From Cyclostephanos tholiformis (taxonomy: Eukaryota; Bacillariophyta; Thalassiosirophyceae; Thalassiosirales; Thalassiosiraceae), in the NCBI GenBank assembly GCA_036939975.1, contig JALLPB010000350.1, positions 1 through 17,155 of the forward strand: DNA of 17,155 bases, read 5' to 3'. Below, in pieces: positions 1 through 8,695 of the stretch. The position numbers and the translations under genes were made by a program. Each line of letters opens with the position of its first letter. The stretch's first letter is position 1. Under the pieces are notes generated by a model. It was not told the DNA's origin. It worked only from the letters and a program-made list of their open reading frames with translations, and ran no database searches.

Positions 1-330
1 ATTTCCTAGTAACACGTTACATCTACTGTAACACACTTTTTGTAACATTAGTGTACCGTAACGAAGTGTTACAAATGTTACAAAATTCCCTCAGGCTCGA
101 TGCTCTTCTGCTAGAGGTATGTACCATAGCTTCTTCACTCTCCAGAAAAGACGACCCTCTATATCGTAAGTACCTGCTTGACTCAGCCACTCCCCCTCTC
201 ATTGCCACGATAAAAAAATCGCATTGCTTTTTCTCAAATCCTGACCTCGCCATTCATGAATAATACAGCATAATCTCCGTTCACCGAATAGACTGGAAAC
301 GAAGCCTCTCCTCCCACGCCCCACAAGATC
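1..330. repeat. Upstream spacer with clustered GTAAC motifs
   Basis: Bases 9-81 hold seven copies of GTAACA/GTAACG or their reverse complements, at 9, 15, 28, 42, 58, 67 and 76. Three further copies sit at the far right edge of the window, at 17126, 17136 and 17145. The spacing is irregular, so this is not a clean tandem repeat. The remainder up to the ATG at 331 is presumably the promoter and 5' UTR of the HOP2-like gene. Short ORFs here on both strands show no protein-like features. Confidence 0.4.
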
Positions 331-3092
331 ATGACCATGAATACCAAGAAGGCCGGTATAACAAAAGACGCCGATGCGACGGATGCTCGTCGCGCCAATG
401 CCGCCGGGATCCTCAACGAATCCGCCGCGGATGTTAAGGATGTAGAGATTAACACTCCCGAAGAGTCAGTCGACAGCGATGATGGGGCTGACAGCGTCAA
501 CGATGCGTCACGTGCCGACGCCGCCGGCGATGATGGGTTGGACGGTACGTCCGACGGGACTTTCCGCGAGGCCAATGACACAAAAGGACGCAACAAGGGG
601 ATGGCCAATGACGATGGCGATGATGACAGCGGGGGCGGGAAAAATAAAGACGAGCAGAATAAGAATGAGGACGACGGTTTGTCCACCGCTGTCGATGACG
701 ACGCGACCAACGAGGTGGAAGAGGAACAGGCGGACGAACTCTGGGACCTCAAGGTGGTGCTGCCCGCCAAGCAAATCCTCATGCCCCGCCCGAAACTGTG
801 CCAGGGCGACGACTGCAACCTCGTAGCGTGCTGCATCTGGTCATCGAATCTGGCTCCCGAGTCACCGTGGTACTCGTGCCTCGACTGCCAGGACGAGTAC
901 TTCGGGGGTTGGCCTGAGAATCCGGGCGAGATACCCATAAAGGTCATGGGCGACGACTTGCGCGATGCGATACTTGATAAATGCACCATGTACGATGATC
1001 CTCCAATGCCGAATCTGCCACCAAGAATGAGGATCGGACGCGTGGATGGGGCCGTGGGTGACGGAGTAGGCAAGTCCTCCGAAGATGCCGGTGTCGTCGC
1101 GCCCAAAGTAGACAGGAGTGGGGAAGGCGATGAGTTGCCCAACTACGACGACGACGACGACGATCAGGGAAGCGGTGTAATATGGGATTTAACGAAAATA
1201 TACAACGTGAAGGATTTAAGGAGGGCCAAACCAACCATGTGCTCGGCCGAGAACTGCGACCTAGTGGCATGCAGCAAATGGGAGTCAACTGAGAACGACA
1301 AATGGTTCTCTTGCCTCGATTGTCAGGAGAGGTGAGTGGACATCGCGGCGTCGGCTTCTCATGCGATTTATTATATTATAGCATTCCTTTCCTAACAAAT
1401 TGGATCCTCCTTGTCGATTCTCAAAGTGACTTTGGTGGATGGCCCGTGAAGGACGAGCTCCCCGTAGATTTTCTCTCGGAGGATAATCGCCGGCTCATCG
1501 CAGAGAAGTGCTCGGCACTGGAGAGGCCATCCATGCCAGATCTTCCCACGAGCATGTCATTGCTGTCAACTGCTGGTGAAGAGAACGCTGGCACTGCCAT
1601 CACACCTCCTCCATCTTACAATCGGGAAGTAGCAGAGAATCAATCTGAAGTCGTCGTCGGTGCGGTCCACGGTATGAAACGTTCAGTGGAGAATGATGGC
1701 GGCGTGACACCATCACCTATGCCACCAAAGGGAGAATCGAAGCAAGCTGCTGATAGAAAGACAATTGATGCCGCCCAGGCTGACGAAAAGCCCAAGGTTA
1801 TGTCGAAGAACGCAATCGAGGCGCACCGTAAGTGGCAAGCCGAGGCCGAAAAGCTCGGCGGGCCGGATGCTCGTGTCGTCGTGAGCAAACCTGGTGCGAA
1901 GAAGCTCATTTTCAACAAGCTGTATGACGAGTTTGCTCCGATGAATATTGATGGGGTGTAAGTTGCATTGCACTATCGTGCCTTTCATTCTTTTGTCGAC
2001 ACCGTTCAAATATTAAATCCTGGATCTTACCACCGTGCAATCTACTCCAAACGTATACAGATTCAAGAAGTTAAAGGCAGTGGTTCCCTCCATCGTCCTG
2101 AAATCTTGCTTAGACGAAATGGTAGACAAGCGCACGGAAAATCCTTTTTCCGATGGCAGTAATGATGATGATGACGATATCGGCAAGCCCTCAAAAAAGA
2201 AGACTATCAAGAAGTCCAACGATGACTCGAATGAGTTTTCTGGTTCTCTCAGACTCAAGGAAGGGCGGAACGTTCAGAACAACCTATATTATGTCGATCA
2301 TACCAAGTTATCCAACGAAGGAAATGGATTGCTTCCTGAAGTGAGGAATGACCTACTGTGCAGTTTGCAGAAGTTCAATGCCGAGTTGGACCAATTGGCA
2401 CGGCTGCTTAAATCAATCACGACTGAAGCTGTCCAGCTCGAGTCGGAGCCAAAGAACGAAGAGCTTATTCTGGAGGTGGCCGATCTTGAGAAGAAGCTTG
2501 GAGAGATGAATGATAATCTTGAGGAGTCTCGATCCCATGCGTCAAGTAAGTCTGAATAGGCTGTGTTGCATTATTTTTTGGTGTCATGTTATTATTGTTT
2601 CGCACTTAATGCGATTAAATGCCATGCACCTTAATCAGACGAAAAACTCGTGCAGAAAGTCAAGAAGGAAATCGAGAACTTGGCCTCTATTTGGCGCAAG
2701 CGAAAAAGACAGTGCATTGAGGTAATTTAGAATGATAACTTCACTTATTTAGTGCAAAAAATTTCGTGTATCTCACAATAACACCTTTTTTTGTTCTATG
2801 ACGTCAACAGTTCATCTCAAACATGGAAGAGTCGACTGAGGGTACTATAAGTCTCAAGAAGTGCTTGAAGGGCGAAGGCGCACTGGAAATCGAGAGCGAT
2901 GAGGCAGCCATAAATGGAGCCATTGTATTTGCCCAGCGGAAGAGGCCCAAGGTAAGTCGAGGAGTGAATGGTGGGAAGAGCGGAGTGAAGATTGGTGGCG
3001 AGACTGCCGGCGTGAGTCCTGATGAAAACTTCATCGGAGTGCAGCTCGGCGCCCAGGGCAGGCCTGAACGGGTATTCGTGCCCGAAGAGTGA
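331..3092 (+). CDS. HOP2: HOP2 (PSMC3IP/TBPIP)-like meiotic protein with N-terminal duplicated Cys-rich domain
   Basis: Exons 331-1331, 1427-1957, 2061-2545, 2639-2721 and 2811-3092 join in frame to 793 aa; all introns are GT-AG (89-103 bp), and intron 1 has a CTAAC branch-like site. Residues 1-140 are acidic and low in complexity. Two copies of a domain follow: C157, C162, C167, C183, C186 in copy 1 and C304, C309, C314, C328, C331 in copy 2, each with SCLDCQ, FGGWP, a later KC and PxMPxLP. From about residue 485 it reads as HOP2: a winged helix (LYDEF to VDK, then NLYYVDH near 585), a coiled coil, the hallmark WRKRKRQC at 691-698, and a C-terminal GxLEIESDEAA segment. HOP2 with MND1 stimulates DMC1/RAD51 strand exchange in meiosis. 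Known HOP2 proteins are about 220 aa and start at the winged helix, so the roughly 480-residue extension is unusual. Exon 2 encodes both the end of Cys-rich copy 2 and the start of the HOP2 part in one frame, which supports a true fusion. An internal ATG at 1800 could give a conventional HOP2. Family call firm; exact junctions inferred. Confidence 0.82.
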
Positions 3093-3291
3093 CGAGATAC
3101 GTGCTCACATTGTACTGGTATCCATGTCTTGGAGACATTGACGACCACCTGCAGAGTAGATGAAAAGAAAGGCACCAGAAAGCGAAATATACCAGTGTAC
3201 TCCAGGGATATTTTCCGATCCTCTAGTTTGATGTGCCTGTAGGGTTACAATTTACTATCTAGATGAAATTTTTTATGCTCCTGCGACAGGT

Positions 3292-3937
3292 CTAAGACAA
3301 ACCCCCCAACCTCACGGCTTGATCTTCTCTCACATATTGATAGCACGCCTTATTGTGCATGATCAGCTCGTCATCAACAAAATAAAAGCTGTCGCTCATC
3401 GTTTGAAATGGATTTGCAATCATTTTTTGTATTATATCATCGTTGAGGGTTGGAACGTCGTAGATAGCCTCCCAGCTGTTAATACTACCCGGAATGCAAA
3501 AGCCGAAGCTAAAGTCGTAGCTTTTGATAAGCTGGTTTCGGAAGTAGTGGCGCTCGATCATCCGAAAGTTGGTAACCGCTTTCTCGCCAACCTTGAATGT
3601 GAGGCTAAGGCAAGCATTCATGTGAGTTACTCCAATGCTTACCGTTAATGAACCCGATTAGTCGTGCGTACCTTGTTGAAACTATTGGCAGCCGCAATAC
3701 ATTTTCACTGAAAGTATACTTAATGGATCTAAAGTTCCCGCCGTCGACTTCCATAGAACCTACCATCGGAACACCATGTCCAACTTCAAAGAAGACTCGT
3801 TTCGAGGCGTCATCGCGGATAGCAAACCTGAGAAATTCGATGTTGTGTGTGCTGGACGATGCTGGACAAAGGAACTTTGTGGTTGGTTTCGTGAGTGAAA
3901 GCACGTCATTCGGACCAACGGAGATCATCTTTGCCAT
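3292..3937 (-). CDS. UNC119: UNC119 lipid-binding chaperone
   Basis: Exon 1 runs 3937-3672 and exon 2 3604-3292, with a 67-bp GT-AG intron (3671-3605), giving 192 aa. UNC119 family hallmarks are clear: DVLSL near the N-terminus, EFLRFAIRD, then [16 protein letters not shown] followed by [11 protein letters not shown], and near the end [17 protein letters not shown]. Splicing restores [18 protein letters not shown], the same length as the animal protein at that point. UNC119 has an immunoglobulin-like beta-sandwich fold that binds N-myristoylated proteins and releases them to cilia under ARL3 control. Its presence fits an organism with a flagellated stage. The gene converges on the HOP2-like gene (199 bp between stops) and is divergent from SSNA1, 143 bp away. 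The start was chosen as the ATG that places DVLSL at the family position. PDE6D is a relative, but the FRMIERHYF block points to UNC119. Confidence 0.93.
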
Positions 3938-4080
3938 GATGAATGAGAGATGCTTATACTTCTTTCGTCATCTAAATAAAGAGTGAATGTTTGGAATGTG
4001 TGGGAGAGAGAATGTTTGGAATGTTGTGGGTGAGAGGATTTGATTTTTTTTATATTTTTGCTAATTCTTCTTGCAAACAC
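3938..4080. promoter_or_regulatory. Shared divergent promoter region UNC119/SSNA1 with direct repeat
   Basis: Only 143 bp separate the two divergent start codons, so both genes must draw on this segment or use overlapping regulatory DNA. It contains an exact 14-bp direct repeat, GAATGTTTGGAATG, at 3985-3998 and 4010-4023 (period 25), with similar GTGGG(A/T)GAGAG tails. A T-rich stretch lies at 4041-4070. I looked for an RFX X-box palindrome, typical of animal ciliary promoters, and did not see one. Promoter role is inferred from position. Confidence 0.5.
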
Positions 4081-4571
4081 ATGAGTGTGAGAAATTATCC
4101 CAGTGAAATGTTGGCCGGCATCAACCAGTTGAAGGAGATGCGAGATAACGTATCCAACCAAATTGACGTTGAAAAGGCTATTTACGACAAGCTGAAAGAC
4201 GAGATTGCTGTTTTGAATGACCGGCTGTGAGTATGAAAATGCCGACCGATTATGTCAACACTGAACGAGGTTAAATTTCGTTTGCGCTGATTTTTTGCTA
4301 GCAGGATGATATCCCAGTCAAATCTTGAAACCCTAAATGAGTCGAAGGATGCCTACACAAAAAGTATTGAAGAGTGTGAGCTCGTTTGTGAGTAATTACT
4401 TCATTTTGGTCCCATACTCATGTCCTTCCTTTACGCTATATAAACCACCTCGTTCCACAACGCAATGCCTTAGACAACAAAATAAACGAATCCAGCCAAA
4501 ACCTGTTGAACGTGATAACGAGGGACACAAAGTTTATCCAAAAGAATTTGAAGATGAAGAAACTTCCGTGA
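4081..4571 (+). CDS. SSNA1: SSNA1/DIP13 (NA14) flagellar and centriolar microtubule protein
   Basis: Three small exons (4081-4226, 4305-4375, 4474-4571) with GT-AG introns of 78 and 98 bp give 104 aa; human SSNA1 has 119. Nearly the whole protein is a coiled coil. Family signatures are NYPSEML near the N-terminus (NYNNELV in human), VLNDRL ending exon 1, the SNLETLNESKDAYTKSIEEY segment across exons 2-3, and NESSQNLLNVITRD (LESSQTLLSVLKRE in human). The phase-1 intron 2 regenerates the conserved Tyr before that last motif, which supports the splice choice. SSNA1/DIP13 forms fibrils on microtubules, promotes branching, and localises to basal bodies and axonemes (Chlamydomonas DIP13, Trypanosoma). 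Pairing with UNC119 across a short promoter suggests co-expression in flagellated gametes. A gene this small and split is easily missed by automatic annotation. Confidence 0.85.
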
Positions 4572-4695
4572 CTTGGGGGTGAACAGGCGTGGCAAAGTGG
4601 GCTCGAGACTTCAGACTCGGATTTATTATTGATACTATTATAGACTGCTGAAATTTCCTACGAATGACATTTAGGTTCATCTGTTTTGCGCTGTT

Positions 4696-5352
4696 TCAAT
4701 ATAAAGACTGGATAACGTTACAAGGGAAAAGCACTCGCGTAGATAAAAAGAACGATAGCGATGTTTCTAATGCAAACTCCGTACTCTTCATTTTCTTCCG
4801 TGATTTACTGGACGATTGTTGACCGCCGTCACAAATCGCAACGAGCTGAGATGAGCATAGACCGATGGATCTATCTAACATCGACGCAGCATACGGGTAG
4901 TGACTCCACAGCTTCATTATTTTGGTTGCATCATGGCCGCATTTGATGGCCAAATGGAGCGGATATTCTCCCTTCGACATGCAAGATTTCGCGGAGATCA
5001 GGCATGCATTCATCAAGATTTATATTCGACTTCAGTCCTTCCCGCTCTTCATCGCGGGATATCTCCCCCACGGCATTTTTAGAAAGATGCGCGCCGGTAC
5101 ACGGAGACGCCCTAGTAGCGAGACATTCCTCTCTTCCGTCCTAGGTATAGGTGTATCTATTCGTCTCAATACCACCGCCACCGTGCCCTGCTGCGCCTCA
5201 CCCCCACAACCTTTTCCACCTCCTCCATTAACGAGCATGGTCCCGTGTATCATCGCATTCGCCAATAGGCCACGACGTCCATCGTCTACATCATCGACGC
5301 CCACGAAGTCCAAAACGATAGAAACGTTCGTCCTCGCGGTAGGACTATCCAC
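4696..5352 (-). pseudogene. Decayed ankyrin-repeat gene (fragment)
   Basis: In one minus-strand frame, two consecutive ankyrin-like units can be read. The first is degenerate (GRYPAMKSGKD, stop, SRI, stop, IL; about 5070-5015). The second is well preserved (EYPLHLAIKCGHDATKIMKL then WSHYPYAASMLD, ending near 4875) and is followed by a GLCSSQLVAI stretch resembling the linker of multi-ankyrin proteins that are abundant in diatoms. The frame is interrupted by TGA at 5034-5032, where a Trp (SGKDW) would be expected, and TAA at 5022-5020. The upstream part (5352-5100) stays open but has no recognisable repeats. No convincing start or splice sites were found. I read it as a dead copy or remnant. 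The ankyrin call rests on the one good unit. Confidence 0.55.
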
Positions 5353-5562
5353 CCACCCGCATCATGCCCGAAATTCACTGGCGATTTGAACCTTTCCCCC
5401 GCTTGTCAACTTACACGCACGACGTCGATCGGCCGATTTTACCTCCCATTTGCAATTGCATCCTCCTCCTTATCGAGCCGCAGCCTACACTTCCCCTCTC
5501 GCCTATCGCCCCCCCTACCCTTATAATATGCCCTCACCCCACACCCCTCCATTGGTAGTATT
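5353..5562. other. Pyrimidine-rich intergenic spacer, no gene seen
   Basis: This stretch is C/T-rich on the plus strand and lies between the ankyrin remnant and the stop codon of the hypothetical minus-strand ORF. Short open frames exist but have biased, low-complexity composition and no recognisable motifs. Confidence 0.4.
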
Positions 5563-6054
5563 TTACTTGCCATCCTTCTCTTTCTTCTCTGGGAAGTTTC
5601 CAGACCATCTCGCGTAAAAATCCTCGTCCCTGTCCTCCTGTTCTTCACCATCATCGGCCGACGTGGATGACTCGCCGTTGCTTTCATCGCCTCGTATCAA
5701 AAAAAGTCGACGGTGTGTCTTTTGGCGCGCGTCGCTGTCGACCTTGGGCGCATGTGTGGGGAGTCCAACAATCTTGGGACTTGAGACCCGTAAGTACATC
5801 CTACCTAGGTACTTATCTCTCTTGCTTGGGGTCCACCGCATACGTACGTGGCGTATCATATCCTCAACAAGGCGTTGTCTCTCGATGCCTGAAAATCTGG
5901 CGTCGTCGCAGGAGATGACACAGCAGTGAGAGCAAGAGGCCTGACCGACCTGACGGCTTCCCCGCCCTATCGACCCACACGCGATCAGCGACAATATATA
6001 GGAAACAACTATCGCCGGAACAATGAAGACCAATCTCATCCTCGTGGCCGCCAT
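5563..6054 (-). CDS. Hypothetical protein overlapping the psb27 5' end
   Basis: An uninterrupted 163-codon ORF. The N-terminus (about residues 6-26, MRLVFIVPAIVVSYILSLIA) looks like a signal anchor or signal peptide; next comes a Cys-containing segment (CSHCCVISC), a basic helical middle (RHVRMRWTPSKRDK), and a strongly acidic then basic tail (DDGEEQEDRDEDF). I do not recognise a family. The acidic low-complexity tail resembles other predicted proteins in this window, which is mild support. Against it, the first 32 bases lie antisense to the first exon of psb27 and the next 100 or so cover its presumed promoter, so the hydrophobic N-terminus may be an accident and the true start could be lower or in an unseen exon. 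Treat as tentative. Confidence 0.35.
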   Translation of the reverse strand: MAATRMRLVFIVPAIVVSYILSLIACGSIGRGSRQVGQASCSHCCVISCDDARFSGIERQRLVEDMIRHVRMRWTPSKRDKYLGRMYLRVSSPKIVGLPTHAPKVDSDARQKTHRRLFLIRGDESNGESSTSADDGEEQEDRDEDFYARWSGNFPEKKEKDGK

Positions 6055-7030
6055 GGCATCCAGTGTCGGGGCGTTCTCCGTGCCGGTAAGTTGGGCAGGA
6101 CTCTGGAAGTCCCGCGATTTTAGGGGGCGATGACGGGTGATGTCGACGATGGCGCGAAGGTAACTGCGGCGCCGTGTCGGCCGTGGTTATTAAAAAATGG
6201 GGGAGGGGTGACAAAATTACGATCGATTCGACGGTAGTTTTCCGCCATCCACGTATGCCGTGGCGTGCCAAGTAAATGGTGTTCGATGAAGTAATTGTGT
6301 CCAATCGTCACATCGGGCCTGGCCGGAAACAAACCATTTTTGATAAATAATTGATCCCATTTTCGATGTGCAAAGGGCTGTCGGTCGGGCATCCCGCCAC
6401 CCGATTAAGACGGGCATGCCCAAACGATGGCCCCACTAGATATCGAATTTGGCAGAGGGGGGATCCGTTATCTTTTTTCGCATGTCTGCCCTGCAGCAAG
6501 ACTGAATGTGCAAAATATTCCTGACCCCGATTTTTCGTCTCCTCTCGTCGTCGTAATAATAATATATCCAGGGCGAACAATCCGCCCGTCGTCAGTTTCT
6601 CCAGACCGCCTCCGCCGCCGCGGCTTCCGCCATCCTCATCCCGACCGTCGCCTCGGCCGAAATCGCCGTCCCCGAACAGACCAAGGATTACGTCTTCCCC
6701 TCCGACTGGGGCCTCACCTACAACTACGAGAATGACGCCGCCCGCGTTCGCAATCACATGGTCACGGCCACCGGTCTAGCCAAGGGAGCCGATCGCATGG
6801 AGGACTTCGGCAAGAATCTGAAGAAGGAAATGATCGACTTCGTGAGTTATTACAGGAGATTCCCGCAAGTGGCGGGCAAGCCGAGCTTTTCGACGTTGTA
6901 CACGTCCATTAACGTCCTGGCCGGGCATTACACCAGCTACGGATACAAGTACCCCCTCCCGGAGAAGAGGAGGAAGAGGTTGTATCAGGAATATGCCGAA
7001 ATCGACAAGAGTCTCAAGCGCAACCGTTAG
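6023..7030 (+). CDS. psb27: Psb27, photosystem II assembly factor, plastid lumen
   Basis: Exon 1 (6023-6085) and exon 2 (6572-7030) join at phase 0 to 173 aa; the 486-bp intron starts GTAAGT and ends CCAG. Residues 1-17 form an ER signal peptide with the diatom plastid site GA/FSVP. A very short transit region (GEQSA) follows, then a twin-arginine thylakoid signal: RRQFLQT, an Ala-rich hydrophobic core, and the lumenal peptidase site VASA. The mature part is Psb27: a four-helix domain with VSYYRRFPQVAGKPSFSTLY, the family motif INVLAGHYTSYG, and PLPEKRRKRLYQEYAE near the C-terminus. Psb27 binds CP43 on the lumenal side of photosystem II assembly and repair intermediates and delays manganese-cluster attachment. 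The layout implies import across the four plastid membranes, then Tat export into the lumen. Psb27 in cyanobacteria is a lipoprotein; no lipobox is seen here. Confidence 0.93.
6086..6571 (+). other. Intron 1 of psb27 (486 bp)
   Basis: The intron has a GTAAGT donor and an AATATATCCAG acceptor. It lies exactly between the codons for the signal peptide with its cleavage motif and the rest of the protein. It is about five times longer than the introns of the HOP2-like, UNC119 and SSNA1 genes. Only spurious short frames are seen inside it, and nothing I can recognise as an RNA or mobile element. Confidence 0.8.
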
Positions 7031-7466
7031 TTTATTTTATTTTATTTTAGAATATTGGGGATCGGGCAGAGGGATCACGATTTGGGTGCCTTGCTCGATT
7101 TTTGTGGCGTCAAGGACTTAGGGCTAAGAAGTTGACAAATAAAATAAATATTAACTTTGTTTATGCATGGAATTTTGACAGCGGATTCCAGAACCGATTA
7201 AAGTTAAATAGCTGAGCTTTTTCAGCAATTTTATCTTTCACATCCTGCCCGATAAGCCTGTAGTGAATCAACCACAGCAGCCATGCTATCACACATGTTC
7301 GTCACCTGATAAGCGCAGGATGTACCATATCTTGCCAGAAAAGTCTGTAAACCAGCCTGCGTCCAATTGTTTGTTTGTTACTCCACTCTACCTAATATGC
7401 TGCGAGTCGATAAAAAAACGGACTTCTCGCCATGATCTCTTTGATGTTGCGTGGACAACAATATCA
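7031..7466. other. Convergent intergenic region psb27/APC10
   Basis: This holds the 3' flanks of two convergent genes. It starts with a short TTTTA pentanucleotide run right after the psb27 stop (about 7032-7050) and is A/T-rich around 7135-7160, as expected for 3' UTR and cleavage signals. No gene is seen. Confidence 0.5.
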
Positions 7467-8695
7467 TCATCGTATCACTGAAAATTGAGACATTCCGACG
7501 GTCTGAAATGCCGGCACGCTCAGCGTCCCGCTAGTCATCATTTCCCCGTTCATCGCACCCTTACCATTTGTGCGCCCTCCGAAATGAAACCCACGATGGC
7601 CCACGACAATCCCCCCACCGCTCCCGTTCCCATAGTCGCGCGGGCCGAAGATCTTGACCTGTCGGACGTGCGTGTCCCTGCCGTTCTGATGCATCGACAG
7701 TATACTTATCTGGACGAGGTGGGCACGCATCGGTTTGCGCTTCCAGGGAGGAACATGTGTCTTCCGCCTGTCTCCTACGTCGTCCTCTACCTCCGCCAGC
7801 TCCGGATCGAGTATGGTGTCGAGCACGTCCTCCCCCCACTTCCGCCACAGGGGGATCGTGACCCACCCGCAAGGCTCGCGCAAGTCGACGGTGCGCACGT
7901 CCTCGAGGTTGTGGAAGGTGGTACCGACTCGCACCTTCATCCTCTTGGGGGTGTAGCTCTCGTCCAGGTTGAAGTCCATGTACAGCGCGATCGCTGACAC
8001 CGTTTGGCGTCTGTGGAATTGAATGTTTATGTGGTGGGGCTGGAGACCGTCGCTCTGCCAGTAAGTGTCGAGGGAAGAATCGCGAAGTTGGTCGACGCCA
8101 TTTCCTGGCTTGGCGGTGCTTAGCGTCCAACTCGCCGTCCTGCCGATCTCGCGAACCGTCGAGGCCAGTTCGGGGACGGCGAGGAGAGGCAGCGTTGGGG
8201 TGGACTTGAGACGGAGGTGGCGGTAATCGCGGGGAGGTCGATGGGGGGCGCCGTTTGGGTGATCGGGGTCGTCACGAGGCGAGGAGGAGGAGCGGCGGGA
8301 TGAACGCCGCCGCCGTCTTCGTTGGTCGTCCCGAGTGGTATCATCCCCGTCATCGGCATCTTCGGTTTGGTCGTCTTCTTCATCTTCTCCTTCTTCTTCG
8401 TCATGGTTTCGTTTATTTACAATCCAGCGAAGGTGATTGCTTAGCAAACGAACTACCCACCCATAATATTGCAGCAGCATATTCATATGGGCACGAGAAA
8501 AATCAACGTGGCTTTTGAGCCCTCATCCTCACCTTCGTCATTGTCCCTGGTTTCCTGAGAGACCTCTTCCTCCTCGTCGTCGTCACCTTCGTCATCATCC
8601 AGTTGATGGTCGGAATCGTATTCTTCATCGGGGTAGGGGGCATTAGGAGGGGAGGGGGCAACACCAGCACCCGGAGCCGTAGATTCATTATCCAT
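7467..8695 (-). CDS. APC10: APC10/DOC1, anaphase-promoting complex subunit
   Basis: Exon 1 runs 8695-8533 and exon 2 8395-7467, giving 363 aa with a GTGAGG donor. The acceptor is less certain; an alternative pair, a GTTGAT donor with acceptor at CTAAG/C, also keeps frame. Residues 1-110 are acidic then Arg/Ser-rich and low in complexity. The DOC domain spans about 137-307, with KPGNGVDQLRDSSLDTYWQS then DG, INIQFHRR, LDESYTPKRMKVRVG, FHNLEDVR, and MHQNGRDTHVRQVKIF. The protein ends in Ile-Arg, the IR tail that docks APC10 to TPR subunits CDC27/APC3. APC10 is a processivity factor that forms the D-box receptor with CDH1/CDC20, so this gene serves cyclin and securin destruction. A roughly 30-residue acidic insertion (WRKWGEDVL to RRKTHVPPW) sits in the domain before the NGRDTH motif. 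Human APC10 is 185 aa; the excess is the N-terminus and this insertion. Confidence 0.93.

Noticed and set aside
234..1142. 302-codon minus-strand ORF opposite the first HOP2-like exon
   Set aside because: Ser/Pro/Ala-rich low complexity that mirrors the acidic Asp/Ala codons of the plus strand; the plus frame has the duplicated cysteine domain and clean splicing.
4922..5389. 155-codon plus-strand ORF
   Set aside because: Opposite the ankyrin remnant; no recognisable motif, while the minus strand has a clear ankyrin unit.
5995..6000. TATATA as a TATA box for psb27
   Set aside because: Only 22 bp separate it from the ATG, too close for a standard start site 25-30 bp downstream plus a 5' UTR.
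7485..7997. 170-codon plus-strand ORF
   Set aside because: Lies wholly antisense to the APC10 DOC domain, which is certain.
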